19,183 nt of DNA from Gaiellasilicea sp046594445 (lineage in GTDB: Bacteria > Actinomycetota > Thermoleophilia > Gaiellales > Gaiellaceae). A program made the translations under genes and the position numbers. Below the pieces are notes generated by a model that saw nothing but the letters and a program-made list of their open reading frames with translations, was not told where the DNA came from and did not search any database. The DNA lies in NCBI GenBank assembly GCA_046594445.1, contig JBKJSM010000051.1, forward strand, positions 1 to 19,183, given 5' to 3'. Shown piece by piece: positions 11,882-17,927 of the stretch. Every line of letters begins with the position of its first letter. Positions within the stretch are counted from its first letter, which is position 1.

Positions 11882-11898
11882 CCATTGTAAAGCAATGG
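11882..11898 (-). promoter_or_regulatory. gltB -10 box within a perfect dyad (possible operator)
   Basis: CCATTG-TAAAG-CAATGG is a perfect 6-bp inverted repeat. On the - strand it contains TACAAT (11889-11884), a 5/6 match to the -10 consensus, giving a predicted start near 11877 and a UTR of about 147 nt. The -35 position (about TCGCGG) is poor, which suggests activator dependence or a weak promoter. A regulator bound to the dyad would cover the -10. The flanking GCTTTCC (11877-11883) is repeated inverted as GGAAAGC (11921-11927). Confidence 0.45.
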
Positions 11899-11928
11899 CC
11901 GGCCGGCCGCGAGCGATTGTGGAAAGCG

Positions 11929-12267
11929 CTAGCTCGGCACCAGCCACGTCGTGCCGAACTTCCGCATCTCGCGGATGATCGGCAGGAGCGCGCGGCCTTT
12001 TTCGGTCAGGTCGTACTCGACGCGAGGCGGCGACTCCGGATAGCTGTGCCTGGCGACGACGCCGCCCTGCTCGAGCGCACGGAGCCGGTCGGCGAGCGTG
12101 CGGGTGCTCATGCCCTCGCAGGCGCGCTCGAGCTCGCGGAAGCGGCGGGTGCCGCCACCGAGCTCGTGGATGAGGAGCGGGGTCCACTTGGCGCCGACGA
12201 TGTCACCGGTCGAAGCGACCGCGCTGCGCCCCAGATCGACGTTCTCGAGCTGCTGAGTCTTGATCAC
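11929..12267 (-). CDS. HxlR-family winged-helix transcriptional regulator
   Basis: This 112-residue protein is typical in size and sequence of HxlR regulators, dimeric DNA-binding proteins. GDIVGAKWTPLLIHEL is helix 1, RRFRELERACEGMSTRTLADRLRALEQGGVV forms the helix-turn-helix and wing entry, and RVEYDLTEKGRALLPII is the signature wing and C-terminal helix. I chose GTG 12267 because GGAGG (12281-12277 on this strand) lies 9 nt upstream; the much longer open frame reaching 12855 runs antisense through leuA and is not real. The N-terminal cysteine used as a redox sensor in HypR/YodB-type members is absent. It lies upstream of gltB on the same strand and divergently from the ilv/leu operon, so either could be a target. 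The ligand is unknown. Confidence 0.88.
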   Translation of the reverse strand: MIKTQQLENVDLGRSAVASTGDIVGAKWTPLLIHELGGGTRRFRELERACEGMSTRTLADRLRALEQGGVVARHSYPESPPRVEYDLTEKGRALLPIIREMRKFGTTWLVPS

Positions 12268-12377
12268 GTGCCGTTGCCTCCAGGTGAACGAAGCACTCGG
12301 TTTACTTTCAACAGCGACTCTACTCCTCTGCACTGTAACCGCAACCACCGACGTGCAAACCCGCCCGCGAGCCGTAT

Positions 12378-12392
12378 CTGTACGAAATACAG
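12378..12392. promoter_or_regulatory. Dyad CTGTA-n5-TACAG next to the ilv/leu -35 box (possible operator)
   Basis: A perfect 5-bp inverted repeat with a 5-nt spacer ends 4 nt upstream of the TTGACA box at 12397, and short GCCG/CGGC repeats flank it. Small TAC/GTA dyads of this kind are what HxlR-family regulators usually bind, and such a gene is divergent from here. The site is short, so chance occurrence is possible. Confidence 0.35.
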
Positions 12393-12396
12393 CGGC

Positions 12397-12425
12397 TTGA
12401 CAAAGGAATGCCGCGTCAGCACACT
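12397..12425 (+). promoter_or_regulatory. Candidate ilv/leu operon promoter
   Basis: A perfect TTGACA -35 box (12397-12402), a 17-nt spacer and CACACT (12420-12425, keeping the key A2 and T6) form a promoter. Seven nucleotides separate the -10 from ATG 12433, so transcription should start at or within 1-2 nt of the leader-peptide start codon, giving a leaderless mRNA. This agrees with the lack of any Shine-Dalgarno at proper spacing upstream of that ATG. Confidence 0.6.
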
Positions 12426-12432
12426 GTGGCGC

Positions 12433-12525
12433 ATGACGTCGACGTTCGCGACCGCTGTACCCCTTCGGGCCATCATGTGCCCGGCCGCGATCCTCGGCCT
12501 CATCCTCCTCATTCTCCCCCTCTAG
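12433..12525 (+). CDS. Branched-chain amino acid operon leader peptide
   Basis: This 30-codon ORF starts at ATG 12433 and stops at TAG 12523-12525, 91 nt before leuA. Its last 11 residues are ILGLILLILPL: three Ile and six Leu codons (ATC, ATC, ATT; all Leu as CTC), the composition expected of a control region for ribosome-mediated attenuation of an Ile/Leu/Val pathway operon, and the genes that follow are exactly that pathway. There is no good Shine-Dalgarno, but the promoter is placed so the mRNA begins at this ATG. The stop codon spans the loop and first stem base of a 7-bp hairpin. Valine is represented by one codon only (V9), outside the run. Confidence is high that this is a regulatory peptide; it is unlikely to act as a protein. 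Confidence 0.82.
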   Translation: MTSTFATAVPLRAIMCPAAILGLILLILPL

Positions 12526-12531
12526 GGGGAG
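12514..12531 (+). promoter_or_regulatory. Hairpin at the leader-peptide stop codon
   Basis: CTCCCCC (12514-12520) and GGGGGAG (12525-12531) form a perfect 7-bp GC-rich stem with a TCTA loop. The TAG stop codon occupies the last two loop bases and the first base of the 3' arm, so a ribosome reading or stalled on the last Leu codons would melt the hairpin. There is no U-tract after it, so it is more likely a pause or anti-structure element than an intrinsic terminator. Confidence 0.6.
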
Positions 12532-12552
12532 TAGCGACCACGCGCACCGCAA

Positions 12553-12613
12553 GGGCGCACACGCCCACATCGGACGCCACAGGTCCGCCCGCAATCCGGG
12601 GCGACAAGGAGGA
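12553..12613 (+). promoter_or_regulatory. Alternative stems in the ilv/leu leader up to the leuA ribosome binding site
   Basis: Four segments can pair in more than one way: GGGCG (12553-12557), CGCCC (12562-12566), CGCCC (12586-12590) and GGGCG (12599-12603). CGGAC/GTCCG (12571-12575 with 12583-12587) excludes the third-fourth pairing. The last segment ends 3 nt before the leuA Shine-Dalgarno AGGAGGA (12607-12613), which is itself perfectly complementary to TCCTCCT (12503-12509) within the Ile-Leu-Leu codons of the leader peptide. This layout suits attenuation acting on translation initiation. Short GC stems are common by chance in such DNA. Confidence 0.4.
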
Positions 12614-12616
12614 ACA

Positions 12617-13765
12617 TTGAGCTCTCGAAAGATCACGATCTTCGACACGACGCTGAGGGACGGCGAGCAGGCGCCGGGCATCGCCCTGCGCCCCGACGAC
12701 AAGGTAGAGATCGCCCAGCAGCTCGAGCTGCTCGGCGTGGACGTGATCGAGGCCGGCTTCGCGGCCTCGTCCCCCGGCGACTTCGAGGGCGTTCGCGCCG
12801 TCGCGCAGGCCGCCGAGAACGTCACTGTCGCCTCGCTCTGCCGCACGAGCTCCACCGACGTCGACGCCAGCGCCGCCGCGCTCGCGGACGCCCCACGCTC
12901 CCGCGCTCACATCTTCATCGCGACGAGCGAGCTGCACATGGCCAAGAAGCTCCGGATGACGCCGGACGAAGTCGTCGCCAACACGGCCTCGTCGGTCGCT
13001 CAGGCGATGGCGACGGTGGACGAGGTCGAATTCTCCTGCGAGGACGCGACCCGCTCCGATCCGGAGTTCGTCGCGAAGGTCTGCCGCACGGCGATCGAGG
13101 CCGGGGCGACCACGGTCAACCTGCCCGACACCGTCGGCTACTGCCTGCCGTCCGAGTACGCGGACTTCCTTCGGCGTGTGCGCCAGAGCTGTCCCGAGCT
13201 CGACGGCGTGGTGCTGTCGGCCCACTGCCATGACGACCTCGGCCTGGCGGTCGCGAACTCGCTCGCCTCCGTCGAGGCCGGAGCCACTCAGCTCGAGTGC
13301 ACGATCAACGGGATCGGCGAGCGCGCGGGCAATGCGGCGCTCGAGGAGATCGTGATGGCGATCCGAGTCCGCGGCGAGGCGCTGCAGGCCTACACGGACG
13401 TCGACCCGGCGCAGATCAACCAGACCTCGCACCTCGTCGAGCGGCTGACCGGCTCGCTCGTCCCCCCGAACAAGGCGATCGTGGGCGCCAACGCGTTCGC
13501 ACACGAGGCCGGCATCCACCAGGACGGGATGCTCAAGGACGCCGAGACCTACCAGATCATCGACCCGGCCGAGCTCGGCCTGACGATGACGCTGCCGCTC
13601 GGCAAGCACTCCGGCAGGCACGCCTTCTCCCGCGCCTGCGCCGACGCAGGCGTGACCCTCGACGACGACGAGTTGATCCGGGCTTTCGGCCACTTCAAGG
13701 CCCTTGCCGACGACGGGCGTACCGTCTCGATCCACGAGCTCTTCCAGGAGGTGGCCGTTCCGTGA
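12617..13765 (+). CDS. leuA: 2-isopropylmalate synthase, short form without regulatory domain
   Basis: LeuA condenses acetyl-CoA with 2-oxoisovalerate in the first committed step of leucine synthesis. The TIM barrel is intact: DTTLRDGEQAPG (10-21), EFSCEDATRSD, NLPDTVGY, the metal-binding AHCHDDLG (H203, H205) and NGIGERAGNAALEE. The following linker and subdomain motifs NAFAHEAGIHQDG and PLGKHSGRHAF are present. It ends at 382 residues, where family members of about 510 or more continue into the LeuA allosteric dimer domain that binds leucine, so feedback inhibition by the usual route should be absent. TTG 12617 follows AGGAGGA by 3 nt, and no better start exists. The end overlaps the next gene as GTGA. 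A citramalate-synthase role (pyruvate substrate, Ile pathway) is possible and not excluded by sequence alone. Confidence 0.88.
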   Translation: MSSRKITIFDTTLRDGEQAPGIALRPDDKVEIAQQLELLGVDVIEAGFAASSPGDFEGVRAVAQAAENVTVASLCRTSSTDVDASAAALADAPRSRAHIFIATSELHMAKKLRMTPDEVVANTASSVAQAMATVDEVEFSCEDATRSDPEFVAKVCRTAIEAGATTVNLPDTVGYCLPSEYADFLRRVRQSCPELDGVVLSAHCHDDLGLAVANSLASVEAGATQLECTINGIGERAGNAALEEIVMAIRVRGEALQAYTDVDPAQINQTSHLVERLTGSLVPPNKAIVGANAFAHEAGIHQDGMLKDAETYQIIDPAELGLTMTLPLGKHSGRHAFSRACADAGVTLDDDELIRAFGHFKALADDGRTVSIHELFQEVAVP

Positions 13766-14676
13766 CCGCCTACTCGATCGCCTGCCTTTCGGGCGATGGC
13801 ATCGGGCCCGAGGTGATGGCGCAGGCGAGCCGCGGGATGACCGCTGCGGCGCGCATGCACGGCTTCGCGCTCGACGAGGAGCACGTGCCGTTCGGCGCCG
13901 ACGCGACGATGCGGGTCGGCCACCCCTTCCCCCTCGCCTCGCGCAACGCCGCGCTCGCGGCCGACGCGATCCTCGCCGCCACGATCGACCGCAAGCTCCT
14001 CCAGTCGCTCGAGGAGGAGCTCGATCTGCGAGCGGCGACCATGCGCGTCCGCCTCGGGGACTCGACGGTGACGTTCGTCGCGCCGCTCGGCCATGACTCG
14101 TGGGAGTGGACGCTCGACCGGGCGTTCCGCGCCGCGCAGTCGAGCCGGGGCGACGTGACGCTCGTCGGCAGCGAGGACGGCTGGTCCGACCACGCCGAGG
14201 CGGCGTTCGAGCGGGAGGACGGCGTCGCGCTCTCGCACCTGTCGGTGCGGCGGGCGGTTCGCGCCATCTCCTCCGGGCCGGAGGCGTTCGACGTCGTCGT
14301 CTGCGCCCGCCCGCTCCTCGTTCCGCTCGCCGAGCTGGCCTGGTGCCTCGACCCGCGGCGGGTGCTCGCCTGGGGCCGGATCGCCGGAGTAGGCCCGGGG
14401 ATCTTCGGGCCGAGCCACGGACCCGCCTCGGAGATCGCGGGGCAGGGCGTCGCCGATCCGAGCTCGATGCTGCTCGCGGCTGCGCTGATGCTCGGCGAGG
14501 GCCTCCGGGAGCGCGGAGCGGCGGCAACCCTGTCCTCCGCGGTCTCGTACGTCCGGCGCAACCGCGAGCACCGCGCCGCGGGGGTCGTCTCGATGAGCGG
14601 CGAGCTGACCGACGCCGTGCTCGCCCGGCTGCCGCACTCGAACCCGAACGCCGAGTTCTTCACGGAGGCGGTCTAG
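13762..14676 (+). CDS. Degenerate isopropylmalate/isocitrate dehydrogenase-like protein
   Basis: This 304-residue protein matches the LeuB/Icd fold at both ends: SGDGIGPEV (10-18) and FGPSHGPASEIAGQGVADP (215-233), the cofactor loop followed by ALMLGEGLRE. The middle is eroded. The substrate arginines of LRKxxDLFANLRP are replaced by LEEELDLRAATMRVRL, the RELTGGIYFG segment with its catalytic Tyr has no counterpart, the catalytic Lys region reads GSEDGWSD, and the metal-binding GDILSDxAS is LLVPLAELAW (185-194). The loop Asp of HGSAPDIAG is Glu. It is also about 40 residues shorter than LeuB. I infer a pseudoenzyme or a protein with a new function. The frame is intact, and it overlaps leuA (GTGA) and ilvB (TAGTG), so it is co-translated and not obviously a decaying pseudogene. 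Confidence 0.75.
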   Translation: MTAYSIACLSGDGIGPEVMAQASRGMTAAARMHGFALDEEHVPFGADATMRVGHPFPLASRNAALAADAILAATIDRKLLQSLEEELDLRAATMRVRLGDSTVTFVAPLGHDSWEWTLDRAFRAAQSSRGDVTLVGSEDGWSDHAEAAFEREDGVALSHLSVRRAVRAISSGPEAFDVVVCARPLLVPLAELAWCLDPRRVLAWGRIAGVGPGIFGPSHGPASEIAGQGVADPSSMLLAAALMLGEGLRERGAAATLSSAVSYVRRNREHRAAGVVSMSGELTDAVLARLPHSNPNAEFFTEAV

Positions 14677-16400
14677 TGCGCATGAACGGGGCCGACGCGC
14701 TCCTCCGCTCGCTCGAGGCCGAGGGCGTCGACACCGTCTTCGGCATCCCCGGCGGCGCGATCCTGCCCACCTACGACGCGCTCGCTCGTGGCACCTCGAT
14801 CCGGCACGTGCTCGCCCGCCACGAGCAGGGCGCCGGGCACATGGCCCAGGGCTACGCACGGGCTTCGGGGCGGACTGGCGTCGCCTTTGCGACCTCCGGG
14901 CCGGGGGCTACCAACCTCGTTACCCCGATCGCGGACGCCTGGATGGACTCGACCCCCCTCGTCTGCGTCACCGGTCAGGTGCGCTCGCAGCTGATCGGGA
15001 CGGACGCGTTCCAGGAGTGCGACATCACCGGGATCACGATCCCGATCGTCAAGCACTCGTGGCTCGTCCAGGACGTGGACGAGCTGCCGCACGCGATCAA
15101 GGCGGCCTTCCACGTCGCGCGAACCGGTCGCTGCGGGCCTGTGCTCGTCGACATCCCCCGCGACATCCAGGAGGCGGAGATCGACTTCGCCTATCCGGAC
15201 GACGTCGACCTGCCGGGCTGGAAGCCGGCCGCGAGCGTGAACGGCAAGCAGGTGCGCGCGGCCGCGCAGGCGATCGCGGGCGCGCAGCGGCCGGTGCTCT
15301 ACGTCGGAGGCGGCACACTCAACGCCGAGGCCTGTGACGAGCTCCGGCAGCTGGCCGAGCTCTGGCGGCTGCCGGTCGTGACGACGCTGATGGCGAAGGG
15401 CGCCTTCCCGGAAACGCACGAGCTGCACTACGGCTGGCCCGGCATGCACGGCGCCAAGTGGTCGAACTGGGCGATGAACAAGTGCGACGTCCTCGTCGCG
15501 GTCGGGTCGCGCTTCGACGACCGGGTCACCGGCAAGCTCTCGGCCTTCGCGCCCGGCGCGTCCGTCGTCCACCTCGACGTCGACGCCGCCGAGATCGGAA
15601 AGCTGCGCCGCGCGGACATCCCCGTGGTCGGCCCGCTGAAGCAGATCCTGGCCGAGCTCGCGGCGGCGCTCGGAGCGCTCGCCGCCGAGGGCGTCCCGTC
15701 GAAGACCGAGCCCTGGCTCGCGCAGCTCGTGGCCTGGCGGGAGGAGTTTCCGCTCCGCTACGGCGAGGGCGACCTGCTCAAGCCGCAGCAGGTGCTCGAG
15801 TCGCTGCAGGCGCTGACCGCCGGCCGCGACGACGTGATCTGGACGACGGGCGTCGGGCAGCACCAGATGTGGGCGATGCAGTACCTCCTCTGCGACCGCC
15901 CGCGCAGCTTCATCACCTCGGGCGGCCTCGGCACGATGGGCTACGGGCTGCCGGCGGCGGTGGGCGCGAAGGCGGCTTGCCCGGACGCGACCGTCGTCTG
16001 CGTCGACGGCGACGGCTGCTTCCAGATGACGTCGCAAGAACTGGCGACCTCGGTCACGGAGGATTTGCCGATCGTCGTCGTGATCGTCAACAACGGCTAC
16101 CTCGGGATGGTCCGGCAGTGGCAGGACATGTTCTTCGAGGAGCGCTTCTCGCAGGTTCGCCTCGACGGGGGCTCGCCCGACTACGTGAAGCTGGCGGAGG
16201 CCTACGGCGCCATCGGGCTGCGCGTGGACACCGAGGACGAGCTCGCACCGGCGCTCTCGGAGGCGATCGCCTGCGGCCGCACGGCGGTCGTCGACTGCCG
16301 CGTCGACCCGGCCGAGCACTGCTTCCCGATGATCCCGGCCGGAGCGGCCGCGCTCGACCTGGTCGAGTACGGCGAGCAGCAGGCGGTGCCGGTCCCGTGA
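14676..16400 (+). CDS. ilvB: Acetolactate synthase catalytic (large) subunit
   Basis: This 574-residue ThDP enzyme makes acetolactate or acetohydroxybutyrate, the first common step to Val, Leu and Ile. The N-terminal domain has VFGIPGGAILP, the catalytic Glu50 in RHEQGAGHMAQGYAR, and SGPGATNLVTPIADA. The middle domain has VGSRFDDRVTGK. The C-terminal domain has TSGGLGTMGYGLPAAVGA and the ThDP/Mg motif beginning VDGDGCFQMT and ending VNNGYLGMVRQWQ (about 443-478). GTG 14676 shares one base with the previous stop and has GGAGG 7 nt upstream; ATG 14682 is the alternative two codons later. It is followed at once by its small subunit, as is usual. Confidence 0.96.
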   Translation: MRMNGADALLRSLEAEGVDTVFGIPGGAILPTYDALARGTSIRHVLARHEQGAGHMAQGYARASGRTGVAFATSGPGATNLVTPIADAWMDSTPLVCVTGQVRSQLIGTDAFQECDITGITIPIVKHSWLVQDVDELPHAIKAAFHVARTGRCGPVLVDIPRDIQEAEIDFAYPDDVDLPGWKPAASVNGKQVRAAAQAIAGAQRPVLYVGGGTLNAEACDELRQLAELWRLPVVTTLMAKGAFPETHELHYGWPGMHGAKWSNWAMNKCDVLVAVGSRFDDRVTGKLSAFAPGASVVHLDVDAAEIGKLRRADIPVVGPLKQILAELAAALGALAAEGVPSKTEPWLAQLVAWREEFPLRYGEGDLLKPQQVLESLQALTAGRDDVIWTTGVGQHQMWAMQYLLCDRPRSFITSGGLGTMGYGLPAAVGAKAACPDATVVCVDGDGCFQMTSQELATSVTEDLPIVVVIVNNGYLGMVRQWQDMFFEERFSQVRLDGGSPDYVKLAEAYGAIGLRVDTEDELAPALSEAIACGRTAVVDCRVDPAEHCFPMIPAGAAALDLVEYGEQQAVPVP

Positions 16401-16909
16401 TTCACACTGTGTCCGTGCTGGTGGAAGACAAGCCGGGTGCGCTGATGCGCATCTCGAGCATGTTCGCGCGACGCGGCTACAACATCGAGAGCCTCGCGGT
16501 CGGCCCGACCGAGCGCCGCGACGTCTCCCGGATCGTCCTGCGCGTCGACTGCTCGCAACACTCGCTCGAGCAGATCGAGAAGCAGATGCACAAGCTCGTC
16601 AACGTCCTCCGCGTCAGCGAGCTCGAGCCCGGCCAGGCCGTCGAGCGGGAGCTCGCCCTGATCACGGTCACCGCTCCGCCTGCGAAGCGCGCCGAGCTCC
16701 TCTCGCTCGCCGAGGTGCTCGGCGTGCGCGTGGCCGACGTCGGTCCGAACGCGATCGTGTTCGAGGTCGTCGGCGCGCCGGAGCAGATCGACACGTTCGA
16801 GGAGCTCGTTCGCCCGCACGGGATCAAGGAGCTGGCCCGCACGGGCAGGATCGGATTGGCCCGCGCGGGCGTCGGGCGCCCGGAAACCAAGCAGCTCGCA
16901 ACCATCTAG
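16397..16909 (+). CDS. ilvN: Acetolactate synthase regulatory (small) subunit
   Basis: This 170-residue protein is the ACT-domain partner that stimulates IlvB and confers valine feedback inhibition. HTVSVLVEDKPGALMRISSMF and RRGYNIESLAVGPTE (residues 3-40) form the first ACT half with the effector-binding loop, DVSRIVLRVD and KLVNVLRV complete it, and the C-terminal domain includes RELALITV and the ending TGRIGLAR. Length is normal for bacterial IlvN/IlvH. The GTG start overlaps the ilvB stop as GTGA. It follows that end-product control is kept at the acetolactate step even though LeuA here lacks its allosteric domain. Confidence 0.96.
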   Translation: MIHTVSVLVEDKPGALMRISSMFARRGYNIESLAVGPTERRDVSRIVLRVDCSQHSLEQIEKQMHKLVNVLRVSELEPGQAVERELALITVTAPPAKRAELLSLAEVLGVRVADVGPNAIVFEVVGAPEQIDTFEELVRPHGIKELARTGRIGLARAGVGRPETKQLATI

Positions 16910-16925
16910 CGAAGGGAAGCCGACA

Positions 16926-17927
16926 GTGGCAACGATCTACAACGGCGGCAACGTCGACCTACTCTCCGGCAAGGTCGCCATCCTCGGCTTCGGCAGCCAG
17001 GGTCATGCCCACGCCCTCAACCTGCACGAGTCGGGGATCGACGTGATGGTCGGGCTACGGCCCGGCAGCGCGTCCCGAGACGCCGCCGAAGCGGGCGGTC
17101 TCACGGTCGGCACGGCCGCCGAGGCGGTCGAGGGGGCGCAGCTCGTCTCAATGCTCCTCCCTGACCAGGTGCAGCCGAAGGTCTACGCGCAGGACGTCGC
17201 GCCGAACCTGGCCGACGGCGCCGCGCTCGCATTCGCGCACGGCTTCAACGTTCACTACGGCCGGATCAAGGCGCCCGCCGGCCATGACGTCCTGATGGTC
17301 GCGCCGAAGGGGCCGGGACACGTCGTGCGCCGCCTCTTCACCGAGGGCCTCGGCACGCCGGCCGTCGTCGCGGTCGCGCAGAATGCGAGCGGCCAGGCGC
17401 TCGAGCTGGCTCTCGCCTACGGGACCGCGCTCGGCGCCGGGCGTGCGGGCATGATCGAGACGACCTTCAAGGAGGAGACCGAGACGGATCTCTTCGGCGA
17501 GCAGGCCGTGCTCTGCGGGGGGACGGCGGAGCTCGTTCGCGCCGGCTTCGAGACGCTCGTCGAGGCGGGGTACCAGCCCGAGGTCGCCTACTACGAGTGC
17601 CTGCACGAGCTGAAGCTGATCGTCGACTTGATCTGGGAGGGCGGCCTCTCGCACATGCGCTGGTCGATCTCGGACACGGCCGAGTACGGCGACTTCTCGC
17701 GCGGAAACCGGATCATCGACGACCACGTGCGCGGCAAGATGCGCGAGGTCCTCGGCGAGATCCAGGACGGGACGTTCGCGCGGGAGTGGATCGCGGAGAT
17801 GGACTCCGGCGAGCGCAACCTCGACGAGATGCGGGCCACCGCACGCGAGCGGCAGATCGAGCAGGTCGGCCTCGAGCTCCGGTCGCTGATGACGCGCGAG
17901 CAGGCCGGGGAACCGAGTGTCGGTTGA
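16926..17927 (+). CDS. ilvC: Ketol-acid reductoisomerase, class I
   Basis: This 333-residue enzyme isomerises and reduces acetolactate and acetohydroxybutyrate with NADPH and Mg2+. GFGSQGHAHA (21-30) is the dinucleotide motif, and R45, S48 and S50 in VGLRPGSAS are the residues that read the NADPH phosphate. Catalytic H105 is in AHGFNVHYG, the metal ligands D188 and E192 are in ETDLFGEQ, and E224 and E228 are in YYECLHELK. The length is that of the short (class I) form. GTG 16926 has AAGGGA upstream at a workable distance and lies 16 nt after ilvN. Its last codons overlap the start of hom by 11 nt. Confidence 0.96.
   Translation: MATIYNGGNVDLLSGKVAILGFGSQGHAHALNLHESGIDVMVGLRPGSASRDAAEAGGLTVGTAAEAVEGAQLVSMLLPDQVQPKVYAQDVAPNLADGAALAFAHGFNVHYGRIKAPAGHDVLMVAPKGPGHVVRRLFTEGLGTPAVVAVAQNASGQALELALAYGTALGAGRAGMIETTFKEETETDLFGEQAVLCGGTAELVRAGFETLVEAGYQPEVAYYECLHELKLIVDLIWEGGLSHMRWSISDTAEYGDFSRGNRIIDDHVRGKMREVLGEIQDGTFAREWIAEMDSGERNLDEMRATARERQIEQVGLELRSLMTREQAGEPSVG

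Larger units (their letters stand above)
12268..12616. other. Divergent intergenic region between hxlR-type gene and leuA
   Basis: This 349-nt gap holds the two divergent promoters, a small dyad, the ilv/leu leader peptide and its folded 3' part, listed separately. It is less GC-rich between about 12300 and 12410 than the flanking genes. On the - strand TTGCGG-16 nt-TAGAGT (about 12345-12318) is a weak promoter candidate for the regulator gene. I found no tRNA or other RNA gene in it. Confidence 0.6.

Noticed and set aside
11897..11908. GGCCGGCCGGCC perfect palindrome
   Set aside because: It is a simple GC repeat in GC-rich spacer DNA, with no loop for a stable hairpin and no link to a known site.
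12525..12616. Intrinsic terminator between leader peptide and leuA
   Set aside because: Several GC-rich stems exist but none is followed by a run of T residues, so a classic Rho-independent terminator is not supported.
11929..12855. Long - strand reading frame of about 308 codons containing the HxlR domain at its C-terminus
   Set aside because: The N-terminal two thirds run antisense through the leader and leuA with no recognisable domain; the ribosome binding site at 12277-12281 marks the real start at 12267.
14673..16319. 548-codon - strand frame opposite ilvB
   Set aside because: It has no family motif and a shadow composition, while the + strand encodes complete IlvB.
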